Below the pieces are notes generated by a model that saw nothing but the letters and a program-made list of their open reading frames with translations, ran no database searches and was not told the DNA's origin. Made by a program: the position numbers and the translations under genes. From Zetaproteobacteria bacterium (GTDB lineage: Bacteria; Pseudomonadota; Zetaproteobacteria; Mariprofundales; Mariprofundaceae), in NCBI GenBank assembly GCA_021545665.1, contig JAJRTX010000308.1, positions 1 to 36,464 on the forward strand: a stretch of DNA of 36,464 nt, read 5' to 3'. This document shows, in pieces, positions 8,506 to 16,710 of the stretch. How positions within the stretch are numbered: position 1 is the stretch's first letter; every line of letters starts with the position of its first letter.

Positions 8506-10015
8506 GAGCGATTTCTACCTTGATGCCATCGAACAAGCACGCGTCTATGACGTTGCCATTGAAACTCCACTGGAGTCGGCCCCCAAACTTTCAGCCCGAT
8601 TACACAATAAAGTGCTGATCAAACGCGAGGATTTGCAACCTGTTTTTTCGTTCAAACTGCGCGGCGCTTATAACAAGATTGTCCAGCTTACCGAGACTGA
8701 ACGAAAGTCCGGTATCATTTGCGCATCGGCTGGCAATCATGCGCAGGGTGTAGCGCTGGCAAGCCACAAACTGGGTATCAAAGCCACCATTGTTATGCCG
8801 CGCACAACCCCTGAAATTAAAGTTCAGGCTGTGCAGCGATGGGGTGCGCATGTTATTCTGGTGGGGGATAATTACTCAGAAGCGAGCGTGCATGCAGACA
8901 GGCTATGCGCAGAAAGCAGCATGGTGTTTATTCATCCCTATGACGATCCGCTGGTTATTGCCGGACAAGGTACAGTCGCTGATGAAATGTTACGGCAGGC
9001 ACCTAACGACATGGATGCCGTATTTGTACCCATCGGTGGCGGTGGCCTGATTGCAGGAATGGCAGTCTATTTCAAACATTTTTCACCTGCGACAAAAATC
9101 ATTGGTGTTGAACCTGTCGATTCGGCAGCCATGTTTGATTCCATTAAAGCAGATCAAAGGATTACGCTCAAGCATGTCGGCATATTCGCCGATGGCGTGG
9201 CGGTGAAAAAAGTGGGCGAACTCACTTTCGATCTCGTGCGCCGCCATGTTGATGATATTCTACTTGTCGATACTGATGAAATCTGTGCAGCCATCAAAGA
9301 CATCTATGAAGATAACCGAACCATTGTTGAACCGGCCGGTGCCCTGGCTGTAGCCGGAATGAAAAAATATGTCCGCGAAAACAGGATTCGCGGACAGTTA
9401 CTAGCTGCTGTTAACAGTGGTGCCAATATGAATTTTGACCGCATGCGCCATGTTGCCGAACGGACTGAAATGGGTGAAGGAAAAGAAGCGCTGTTTGCTG
9501 TCACCATTCCTGAACGTCCGGGATCATTTCTGAAATTCTGCCGCATTATCGGTGAACACAATATCACTGAATTTAATTATCGCCTCTCCAGTCGCTCAGA
9601 AGCACATGTTTTTGTCGGCATCAGTATCACCGAGGCTGAAGAGGCCGTAGTGATTCAGAAGGCACTGGAATCCGCTGAACTGCCTGCTCTAAATCTGCAT
9701 GATAATGAACTGGCCAAATTGCATATCCGGCACATGGTCGGTGGACGCTCTACGCTGGTGAATAATGAAGTATTATACCGTTTTGAGTTCCCCGAACGCC
9801 CCGGCGCATTGCTGGATTTTCTGAGCCGTGCCCATGGTCGCTGGAATATTTCTCTGTTCCATTACCGCAATCATGCCGCTGCATTCGGACGTGTACTCGT
9901 CGGCATAGAAGTGCCGACTGAAGAGTTTTCTGAATTTGAGAATTACCTCGACGGCTTAGGCTATCCTTATGTTAATGAAACAGATAATCCTGCCTACTCT
10001 ATGTTTTTGCAATAA
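8504..10015 (+). CDS. ilvA: Threonine ammonia-lyase, biosynthetic
   Basis: The PLP enzyme that deaminates threonine to 2-oxobutanoate, the first step of isoleucine synthesis. The 503 residues comprise a catalytic domain with PLP lysine K51 in SFKLRGAYNK, a Gly-rich phosphate loop (IGGGGLIAG) and SAGNHAQGVALAS, followed by two ACT-like regulatory domains (about 325-405 and 415-500) beginning near FAVTIPERPGSF and RFEFPERPGALL. Two ACT domains mark the isoleucine-inhibited biosynthetic form. The N-terminal FYLDAI-VYDVA-TPL matches the family start, supporting the ATG at 8504 despite a weak ribosome binding site. Confidence 0.95.
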   Translation: MSDFYLDAIEQARVYDVAIETPLESAPKLSARLHNKVLIKREDLQPVFSFKLRGAYNKIVQLTETERKSGIICASAGNHAQGVALASHKLGIKATIVMPRTTPEIKVQAVQRWGAHVILVGDNYSEASVHADRLCAESSMVFIHPYDDPLVIAGQGTVADEMLRQAPNDMDAVFVPIGGGGLIAGMAVYFKHFSPATKIIGVEPVDSAAMFDSIKADQRITLKHVGIFADGVAVKKVGELTFDLVRRHVDDILLVDTDEICAAIKDIYEDNRTIVEPAGALAVAGMKKYVRENRIRGQLLAAVNSGANMNFDRMRHVAERTEMGEGKEALFAVTIPERPGSFLKFCRIIGEHNITEFNYRLSSRSEAHVFVGISITEAEEAVVIQKALESAELPALNLHDNELAKLHIRHMVGGRSTLVNNEVLYRFEFPERPGALLDFLSRAHGRWNISLFHYRNHAAAFGRVLVGIEVPTEEFSEFENYLDGLGYPYVNETDNPAYSMFLQ

Positions 10016-10098
10016 ACATTTTCTTGCACCCACTCATTATTATTGAATGCGGCTACCTGAAATTCCATATTCGGTGAGTTTTGTCATTGGCTCATAAT

Positions 10099-11037
10099 TC
10101 ATGGCGCCAGAGCCAGGAATGTACCGCCATTTTGTTTTGTAACTTCTCTCATGAGAATGGAAAATCGGTTGGTTGCATAATTGGATATAAACCCGATGGC
10201 ATGAATTTTCGCCAGTCTTTTACCCGTGATCTTATTGGTATTCAGCTTGCCAAGAGTGTTGATCACATCATCATACGATGATCCGGTATAATCATCACCG
10301 AAAATATAAATGGAGAGGGAGATATTTGATCTCGCATATTTTTTGAGTGCGACTTCAAGCCCTTCGACCGGACTGCTGTTGGAAGCGCTTTGCCATGATC
10401 CGAATACATTCATCACACCTCTCCGCCTCTGTGGCGTGTCGGGAATCCACTTGCCCGAATAGCTGGAAATCAGGTGAATACCGTTATCGTTCATGATCTG
10501 GAACCCCTTTACTTTAGGGTGAATCTTCAGCACATTGATCACTTCCCGGGATACCCGATTCCATATGCTGTGCATACTGCCCGAGGTATCGACGATAAAA
10601 ATGATGTAATCGCTGTCAACCGGAATGCCTCCAACTTCTGCATCCCTTTTCACAGATGAACTTGGCCTGATCGAGGTCCGTTTGAGGGAGGACTCAACGA
10701 GGGACAAACCATCCAGATCACCATCAAGTTTTTCAAGCTCTCTGGTTTTATTACCCAGCTGTTTTGCCACAGACTCTTCTGAAGTCTCCAACAGAGCATT
10801 AATCTGTTGCAGCCTGGCCAACTCCTGGCGCTGTTTCTCCAGTTCCTGAGCCGATTCGGTAACACGCCCTTCGGCAGAAATCACCTGCTTCAACAACTGT
10901 TTGGTCACTTCAACATCCTGGCTATCCAGAAGTGGTTTGGATATCAACACCAGCAGTACCACAGCAGCAAATGCAGATGCGATAATATCGAGAAAAGAAA
11001 TGGTGAATATTTCCAAATTGCCTCTGTGCGGTTTCAT
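10099..11037 (-). CDS. TolR/ExbD-like TM protein with vWA domain (second copy)
   Basis: 312 residues in the order: short cytoplasmic tail, one membrane segment (about 14-35) opening with F15-L-D17, the place where ExbD/TolR/MotB carry their proton-conducting Asp; a coiled coil (about 45-115); and a von Willebrand A domain (about 142-312) with the metal site DTSGS (150-154). The vWA should lie in the periplasm (N-in, C-out). The frame opens at 11088, but the ATG at 11037 overlaps the previous gene's TGA (ATGA) and gives the N terminus KPHRGNLEIF-TISFLD, parallel to the upstream paralog. It is the last gene of the eight-gene cluster. Function unknown; see findings. Confidence 0.8.
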   Translation of the reverse strand: MKPHRGNLEIFTISFLDIIASAFAAVVLLVLISKPLLDSQDVEVTKQLLKQVISAEGRVTESAQELEKQRQELARLQQINALLETSEESVAKQLGNKTRELEKLDGDLDGLSLVESSLKRTSIRPSSSVKRDAEVGGIPVDSDYIIFIVDTSGSMHSIWNRVSREVINVLKIHPKVKGFQIMNDNGIHLISSYSGKWIPDTPQRRRGVMNVFGSWQSASNSSPVEGLEVALKKYARSNISLSIYIFGDDYTGSSYDDVINTLGKLNTNKITGKRLAKIHAIGFISNYATNRFSILMREVTKQNGGTFLALAP

Positions 11038-12098
11038 GGCCAACTCATAGCGGGGCTGATCAGCAAGCCCCCGGTTGCAGCAGTCCATGCCCAGTACTGC
11101 GGGGCAGCCTGCGGATCACCTTCGATCGGCAATAAGACGACATTTATTTTTGTACCTCTGCCGGGTGCACTCTCGGAAATGGTTTGCCGGAACAGTTTAA
11201 CACGGCACTCGCCGGAAATATTGTTCGACCTCCCGAGCAGAGAACCACATGCTGCAAACGGATTCAGGCCTGCATATCGCGACTGTCCGTCTGTTGGCAG
11301 ACCATCGGTCACCAAATAAATATCCGTAGGTTTTAAACCTTTTGCCTTTTGCAATCCACGTTGCAAATTGGTTGAACCTGTCGGCACCAGTTTATCGAAT
11401 TCACTGTAAATCCTGCCAATTGCAGTGGCATCATGACTACTGAACCAGTCGACCCCGCCAAGTATTTTAACGCTCTTATTGTATGTCACGACAGCGAGCT
11501 GGCTGGACTTGGGCGCACGGGCAAGCAGCCAGCGCACAATGCGTTTCGTACGCTGCCATTTAGGCCCTCTTTTCTTCTCGGCATCTGTGGTATTTTTCCG
11601 GCGAATGATGTCAATCAGTTTCTCATCAGTCATTGACGCGCTGCTATCAATGAGAAATACGATCCTGCGACCCTCAATCTTGAGTCCCATGATATAATTC
11701 TCTTCACCCGCCACATCATTCTGCACAACATCATCTTTTTTTGCTTTGGGTGCATTTTTGATGGTCTCTTTGACTGACGACAGGGCCGACTTCTTTTGCG
11801 ATATTACCTGACTCTTCTTCGACATTTCGGTTTTCAGGCTAGTGATTTTGGCCTGTACTTTGGCAATTTCGGTGATTTCATCCAGTGCATTCTGATTCAG
11901 GTCAGAGGCCGATTTTCTCAGCCCGGTTTGCTGCTGCTCCAGACGTGCCAGGTCGGCCTGCAGGAGATCGGTCTCAGGTAAGCTTTTATCAACATCCTGT
12001 TTCACGATAATCAAAACCAGAATAATGGCACCCAGTCCGGAAGCCATGATATCCAGAAAAGCGATATTAAACCCTTCGGTTTTACGATGGCGTTTCAG
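11034..12098 (-). CDS. TolR/ExbD-like TM protein with vWA domain (first copy)
   Basis: An ExbD/TolR-type membrane segment fused through a coiled coil (about 40-110) to a vWA domain with MIDAS residues DSSAS (about 151-155), the threonine loop GSTNLQRG and VTDGLPT. The first ATG in frame (12047) would cut off RHRKTEGFNIAFLDI, which is clearly parallel to the N terminus of the paralog and holds the candidate channel Asp (D16). No ATG, GTG or TTG exists upstream before the in-frame TGA, so I place the start at CTG 12098, 10 nt after an AGGAAG (12114-12109). The alternative is 12047. It lies just behind the channel protein gene (stop 12106) and overlaps the next gene by 4 nt. Confidence 0.75.
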   Translation of the reverse strand: MKRHRKTEGFNIAFLDIMASGLGAIILVLIIVKQDVDKSLPETDLLQADLARLEQQQTGLRKSASDLNQNALDEITEIAKVQAKITSLKTEMSKKSQVISQKKSALSSVKETIKNAPKAKKDDVVQNDVAGEENYIMGLKIEGRRIVFLIDSSASMTDEKLIDIIRRKNTTDAEKKRGPKWQRTKRIVRWLLARAPKSSQLAVVTYNKSVKILGGVDWFSSHDATAIGRIYSEFDKLVPTGSTNLQRGLQKAKGLKPTDIYLVTDGLPTDGQSRYAGLNPFAACGSLLGRSNNISGECRVKLFRQTISESAPGRGTKINVVLLPIEGDPQAAPQYWAWTAATGGLLISPAMSWP

Positions 12099-12105
12099 TT
12101 TGGGC

Positions 12106-12864
12106 CTACTTCCTGGAAATCCGTTTCAGCAGAAACTCTTCACAATACGCCTGCGTATCCACCACCAGCCCATCCTGCAGGCGCAGCAGCTGATGCAGCA
12201 GAAACATCAACAGAATGCTGATGAGCAGGGCAACAAAGGTCGAGTTAAACGCCAGACCCAGGCTGTTTGTCATTCCGGTTATATCCCCGGCCAAAGCCTG
12301 ATCTGCCTGTGCCAGCGCACCACCGATTCCCCTTACCGTTCCAATAAAACCAATCGATGGGATAGCCCAGATAAGATAGCGAATCATTGAGTTTTCAGCA
12401 TCATGCCGGACAGCCAGTGCTTCGATGCTCGATTCCACTGCATCCGATGTATTCTGGACATCCTTGGTGATCAGATAACGCCGCAGACTCGCCATCAAGG
12501 CCACAACCAGAGGCGTTGAGCTGACCTCTGCGGGCAGCTTCTCGAGATTGGAGAACACGGTATTTAGATCCGATCCGTTTTCACCAGTGTCTTCGAGCAG
12601 GTCAACTGAGAACAGATACTTGTTTTTGAGGATAGCGAAGCACTTGCTTAAAATCAGGAACCCCGCCCACAGCATCAGGATGATGCATATCTCCTGTTCG
12701 TAGTCCTTCAAAACCACAAGGATGTCTCGAGGTGCTGACTGGCCAGCCAGTTGGGAGGCTTGCATAATCAAATCAGCCTGCGGTCGAACAAATCCAATAT
12801 AAGCCAGATGTACTGTAATGGCACTGACAATCAGCGCAGCCGTACTTTTCATCATCTGGGACAT
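12106..12864 (-). CDS. MotA/TolQ/ExbB-type proton channel protein
   Basis: 252 residues with membrane segments at about 7-26, 58-78, 160-184 and 208-229 and a cytoplasmic loop between the second and third. The third carries the family signature IPSIGFIGTVRGIGGALAQA (169-188), which is comparable to GLLGTVIGMIEVF in ordinary ExbB. In TolQ/ExbB/MotA this segment lines the ion path together with the Asp of the partner's TM helix. The partners here would be the two downstream vWA proteins. The ATG overlaps the preceding stop (TAATG), so translation is coupled. It is distinct from the canonical exbB at 28351-28959. There is no helicase or nuclease nearby, so this is not a Zorya-type defence locus by content. 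Confidence 0.85.
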   Translation of the reverse strand: MSQMMKSTAALIVSAITVHLAYIGFVRPQADLIMQASQLAGQSAPRDILVVLKDYEQEICIILMLWAGFLILSKCFAILKNKYLFSVDLLEDTGENGSDLNTVFSNLEKLPAEVSSTPLVVALMASLRRYLITKDVQNTSDAVESSIEALAVRHDAENSMIRYLIWAIPSIGFIGTVRGIGGALAQADQALAGDITGMTNSLGLAFNSTFVALLISILLMFLLHQLLRLQDGLVVDTQAYCEEFLLKRISRK

Positions 12865-13043
12865 TATATATCCACCGGGAAGCTGGCTGACGAATTCAGC
12901 TGAATTGTCTGCCTGGCGGCATAAGCCGCTCCGGCAACCAGGCCCAGCACTGCGATGCCAAGGATTACAATAATCGCGATTGACCGTTTTCTTCTGGACC
13001 GTATTTCGCTAACACCTGTTCCTGATAATCTATTATTGTCCAT
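12864..13043 (-). CDS. Small single-pass membrane protein of the vWA cluster
   Basis: 59 residues: a cytoplasmic N-terminal part ending in a basic stretch RSRRKR (16-21), one hydrophobic helix (about 22-44), and a short tail predicted to face the periplasm. The frame opens at 13070, but GGAGG shortly before the ATG at 13043 fixes the start. It overlaps the preceding stop by 11 nt and the following start by 1 nt, so it is embedded in the coupled gene series. I know no family for it; it could be an accessory subunit of the channel complex. Confidence 0.7.
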   Translation of the reverse strand: MDNNRLSGTGVSEIRSRRKRSIAIIVILGIAVLGLVAGAAYAARQTIQLNSSASFPVDI

Positions 13044-15123
13044 TGCTACCTCCATACACATACCTTGCAACTCTAAAACCTATATCATCACGGCCCTTTT
13101 TTTCACCCTCGCGATAGGAAGCTCTGAGCTCAGTGATCCTGCCGGAACGCCAGTTTGAACCTTTGACTGTGTGCGTACCGCCCTGGCTGCCACCCAGAGG
13201 GTCGCGTGCCATTGTCCGAGCATCCGGCGGCACCAATGTATAGACATCATGCACCCACTCACTGACGTTTCCCGTCAAATCATACAAGCCTGTGCTCTCA
13301 GGCGGGTAACTGCCGACTGGCGCCACACCGGCATATCCATCGGAATAATTCGGCACATAATTCGATGTTTTCCCTTTGGCAAATTCATCCGCAATATTAC
13401 CGGAATTTGTCGGAATCGTGGTGGCATCACCCCATACGAAGCGGGTCTGTTTAGATTTTCCGGCTTTTCTGGCCAGCCATTCCCATTCTGCTTCACTCGG
13501 CAACCTGTAACCATCCGAGCTGATATTCGAACCATACAACTGTCCAGCCCGGATGTTGTAAAAGGGTGTCAGCTTCTCCTTACGACTCAACCAGTTGCAA
13601 TATAAAGCAGCATCAATCCAGCTGATCGAAGTGACCGGTTCATTACCCGCACCCTGAACCTGCCTGAACAAACGATACTGGGCTCGGCTCACCTCGTGGG
13701 TTGCAACGTAAAATGGCATGGTCAATTTTACAGTTCTCAAAAATTCATTAGCACGCTGACCTTTTTCATGGCGGGGAGCCCCCATGACAAACACACCACC
13801 GGGCCGGAACTGTTTCAACTCTATACCAGCTGAGTTTTTATACCGTTTCGGTGCTTCTGCCAGTCTGGCTTGCTGTTTTGTCAGCAGCCTCACCCGTATC
13901 TGTTGGGCTGACTTGCTGCTGGGGGTGACGGTCTGCTTAATCGAACGATAACCCTTTTTGTACAACTCGAGCCGATGGGGAAGCGCAGGTAAAGTTAACA
14001 CCAATGGCGTCTGTCCCACATCCCTTCCATCCAACCTCACCGTCGCATTCGGCGTGGAATAAAAACCGACCTTGCCAAACTCAGCTTTTAAATTAAAGGA
14101 GGCATTCTGTTCCACACCGGCAGCCAGAGAGATGGTTCGACGTTGCGAAAAATAACCCGCCTTGCGATAAATTAAGGAATGATCTACTCCTGCCTTAAGC
14201 GCCAAAGAGCCGGGCTGCACCACCTTACCATTCAACAGCAGCTTTCCACCGGCAGGTGAAACCGTGATATGCAAAGTAGCATTCTTCAGCGCCAGCCTGT
14301 AATCCCTTTCGATGACGGTTTCAGCATTGGTAATTACAACATTTTCAGTAATAGGCTGGAAATCACCATGAACCACTTCAATTCGATAGCTGCCACCACC
14401 TCTCTTTAGTGCGAGCGGTGATTGGCCAACCAGATCGCCATTAATCTGGATGTCTGCGCCGCCGGGCGTGGTTCTAATATTTAATAAACCAGTGATCTCT
14501 TCCAGATTAATCGCAAGCTTTAATGTTTTACCCCGTTGCATCATGACAGAAATTTTCTTTTTCTTGTAGTAAGGGCTATCGATTTCAACAACATGCTCGC
14601 CTGCAAACAGATCGTGCTGCAAAAGCTCAGCAATAACAACCATCTGGCCATCAATGAACCAGCGCGTTTTCTCAGAATCCGGCTCTGTTTTGATGCTAAG
14701 CAGTCCTGGCAACTCGGAGAGTTCAACCGTCACTGTTCTACCGATTTCTGAACTCCGGATAGTTTTGCGCATACTTCTGAAGCCGGTAGCAGACACTTCC
14801 ACCGTCGGATTTACATTCAGAGAATAGACAGCATTACCAATCGTCATGCCAAGGCCATCCACCATACTGAAAGTAGCGATGTCCCGAGCATCATCAGGCT
14901 GGACATCAATGGCAGTAGCATTGGAAAAACCGATGAACCCGAGAGTGATAAACAGAGCAACAAGTAATGCAAAACCGGCGACAACAAATATCTTCCTCTG
15001 CCGCGCTCTGGCGCGCAACAGTGCTGCGCTGATTCTGTCAATATGGAGGGAGTCCACATGTTCCGTTTCGGCCCTGGCAGATATGGGAGCAACTACGGAA
15101 TCAGGTGATTTAGATTCGTTCAT
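13033..15123 (-). CDS. TM protein with PEGA-like repeats and FGE-sulfatase domain
   Basis: About 696 residues: a cytoplasmic tail (1-44), one membrane helix (46-68), four beta-rich repeats of about 65 residues (143-208, 213-278, 283-347, 352-414) with the PEGA-type pattern TTPGGADIQINGDLVGQSPL, and a C-terminal FGE-sulfatase (SUMF1) domain (about 438-692) with GVFVMGAPRHEKGQ, YRLPSEAEWEWLARKA, DLTGNVSEWVHD and a final DDIGFRVAR. The C-terminal part faces the periplasm. I see no obvious catalytic cysteine pair of true formylglycine-generating enzymes, so a binding role is as likely as catalysis. The ATG at 15123 has GGAGG 9 nt upstream; a GTG at 15126 is an equal alternative. It overlaps both neighbours. 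Confidence 0.85.
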   Translation of the reverse strand: MNESKSPDSVVAPISARAETEHVDSLHIDRISAALLRARARQRKIFVVAGFALLVALFITLGFIGFSNATAIDVQPDDARDIATFSMVDGLGMTIGNAVYSLNVNPTVEVSATGFRSMRKTIRSSEIGRTVTVELSELPGLLSIKTEPDSEKTRWFIDGQMVVIAELLQHDLFAGEHVVEIDSPYYKKKKISVMMQRGKTLKLAINLEEITGLLNIRTTPGGADIQINGDLVGQSPLALKRGGGSYRIEVVHGDFQPITENVVITNAETVIERDYRLALKNATLHITVSPAGGKLLLNGKVVQPGSLALKAGVDHSLIYRKAGYFSQRRTISLAAGVEQNASFNLKAEFGKVGFYSTPNATVRLDGRDVGQTPLVLTLPALPHRLELYKKGYRSIKQTVTPSSKSAQQIRVRLLTKQQARLAEAPKRYKNSAGIELKQFRPGGVFVMGAPRHEKGQRANEFLRTVKLTMPFYVATHEVSRAQYRLFRQVQGAGNEPVTSISWIDAALYCNWLSRKEKLTPFYNIRAGQLYGSNISSDGYRLPSEAEWEWLARKAGKSKQTRFVWGDATTIPTNSGNIADEFAKGKTSNYVPNYSDGYAGVAPVGSYPPESTGLYDLTGNVSEWVHDVYTLVPPDARTMARDPLGGSQGGTHTVKGSNWRSGRITELRASYREGEKKGRDDIGFRVARYVYGGSNGQ

Positions 15124-16531
15124 CACAAATCACCTCCACCTGAAATGATCGCTTGCCGACGGGTAGTCGAATCCGAACAAGCTTGGACTTATAACCTTCC
15201 CTGCTACCCTCAAAGGTATATTCGCCGGGTTTGAGTTGGATATTTCTGCCATGCGTCACCCCTACTTTGCCAACGCCTCTAACCCGGATATATGTCTGAT
15301 TATCAGATTTCACAAATACCGGAATTGCCACATTCATGCTGGCAAGAAGATGCTTTAGTTCAGCAACTTTCTGTTTCAGAGATTGACTGTTAGGCACGAA
15401 AACTTCTGCCTGGATCGTTGCTTGCTGGGCTGCTGCAAACACATTTCTGGAGGAGAGCCTCTCAGGCCTGTTGATATAATCTGTGACAGACTGTTGCAAC
15501 TCCACCAGCCTGTTTGACAGCTGCAAACCATCTGCAATGCGCTTCTCTTTGGAGTGACGTTTGGCGGCACTACTATAAATGGACTGCGCTCGTACCCAGT
15601 CATCCTGAGCGACAGCCTTTTTGGCCAACGCAATCGATTGCTTTAAATCCAGCGCAGCAGAAGCCTTGATGATAGCTTCATTCAAGATCCGCAGCTCTGA
15701 ACGCCCGGGAAACAGAGTTCTGGCCTGTTTATATCCGGATCGTGCAGCTCCAAGCTCATTTTTATCTACACTTAACAAACCACTCGATATCAATGCTGCA
15801 AAGTTGTTTTCCCTGATTCTTTCAGCCAGTTCGTCCCGCCGCTGTTTCAATTCATCTCTGTGAGGGGCCCGTTTGACGGCTTCGACAAGTGCTGCGAACT
15901 CCTTCTCCGGATTATTTTCTATGCCTGCGACTTCTGCTCTCTTCAACAGGGCTAACAATTCAGGCAGAGCATCCAGTTTCTGTTCAATATCCTGAGCCTC
16001 CTGATCACCCGGCTTAAGCTGTAAAGCTTTTGTGATATGGAGTTTTCCTGTTGTATGCTTATCCTGATTTAGTGCCTGTCTGGCAGCCGTGATTTCAGTT
16101 GAAAACAGGCCATCCCTTTGCTCCAATGTTTGCTTCGCCACCTCTTCTAGTTTGGTTAAATGTTTAAGCGCAGCAGCATAGTCACCCATGCTGAATGCTG
16201 AGATCGCAGCTTCCTTAAATGAAATAATTTCAGCATCTTTTTCCAGATTCCAGCCTTTCAGTTTCGCATCAAAAATATCCGGGGCAAGCTCTGTTTCATA
16301 CATTTGCAATCGCTTCATAAACTGTTCCCGCAACCCAGACTGCTCTACGGAACCAGCAGGGAGAACCGGCACAAGCTCACTGGAATTTGGTTGCGATGTT
16401 TTAGAACTAAAGGTCGATATCAGCACGATAATGGCAATGAAAGAGAGCAATACGCCGAAAAACATCATAACCAAACGCTTGTTCTGTCGGGTACTTGCTT
16501 CGCTAGCTTGCTCCAGCTTCTTTTCTAACAT
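15110..16531 (-). CDS. TM-anchored helical-repeat protein, PEGA-like C terminus
   Basis: 473 residues: a short cytoplasmic tail, a membrane helix (about 22-43), a long alpha-helical region (about 60-390) rich in Ala, Leu, Lys and Glu, with TPR-like helix pairs and coiled-coil character, and a beta-rich end (about 395-473) with RVRGVGKVGVTHGR and LKPGEYTFEGSREGYKSKLV, similar to a PEGA domain. The bulk is predicted periplasmic. It overlaps the next gene by 14 nt. It is separated from the lipoprotein gene upstream by a MITE-like insertion. A scaffold role within the vWA/ExbB cluster is an inference. Confidence 0.75.
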   Translation of the reverse strand: MLEKKLEQASEASTRQNKRLVMMFFGVLLSFIAIIVLISTFSSKTSQPNSSELVPVLPAGSVEQSGLREQFMKRLQMYETELAPDIFDAKLKGWNLEKDAEIISFKEAAISAFSMGDYAAALKHLTKLEEVAKQTLEQRDGLFSTEITAARQALNQDKHTTGKLHITKALQLKPGDQEAQDIEQKLDALPELLALLKRAEVAGIENNPEKEFAALVEAVKRAPHRDELKQRRDELAERIRENNFAALISSGLLSVDKNELGAARSGYKQARTLFPGRSELRILNEAIIKASAALDLKQSIALAKKAVAQDDWVRAQSIYSSAAKRHSKEKRIADGLQLSNRLVELQQSVTDYINRPERLSSRNVFAAAQQATIQAEVFVPNSQSLKQKVAELKHLLASMNVAIPVFVKSDNQTYIRVRGVGKVGVTHGRNIQLKPGEYTFEGSREGYKSKLVRIRLPVGKRSFQVEVICDERI

Positions 16532-16543
16532 AAAGCTGTTATC

Positions 16544-16701
16544 CCGGATTATTCATGAATGCTGGCGCGCCCTCGCTGGTTCATTTATCCGCAACGAATT
16601 CTTTCTCAGTTGTCCGTAAGCATAGCTACGGCCTTCATCGAAAAAACCCCTTGCGAACAAATGTCCTACGCGATCATCACACCGATTCATGAATAAGCCG
16701 G
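16544..16701. mobile_element. MITE-like element with 17-bp terminal inverted repeats
   Basis: The left end CCGGATTATTCATGAAT (16544-16560) and the reverse complement of the right end (16685-16701) agree at 15 of 17 positions. The 158-bp element has no ORF. TTAT occurs close outside each end (16539-16542 and 16703-16706) and may be a target duplication. It lies between the lipoprotein gene and the TPR-like gene of the minus-strand cluster and could interrupt or modulate their co-transcription. Confidence 0.6.
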
Positions 16702-16710
16702 ATTATAACA

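Noticed and set aside
10099..12864. Zorya-type defence system (ZorA/ZorB-like pair)
   Set aside because: The second subunits carry vWA domains rather than an OmpA-like peptidoglycan-binding domain, and no helicase or nuclease gene is in the cluster.
13171..13605. 144-codon plus-strand frame within the PEGA-FGE gene
   Set aside because: It is a shadow of a gene with clear domain structure on the other strand; its translation is Cys/His/Ile-rich without a family pattern.
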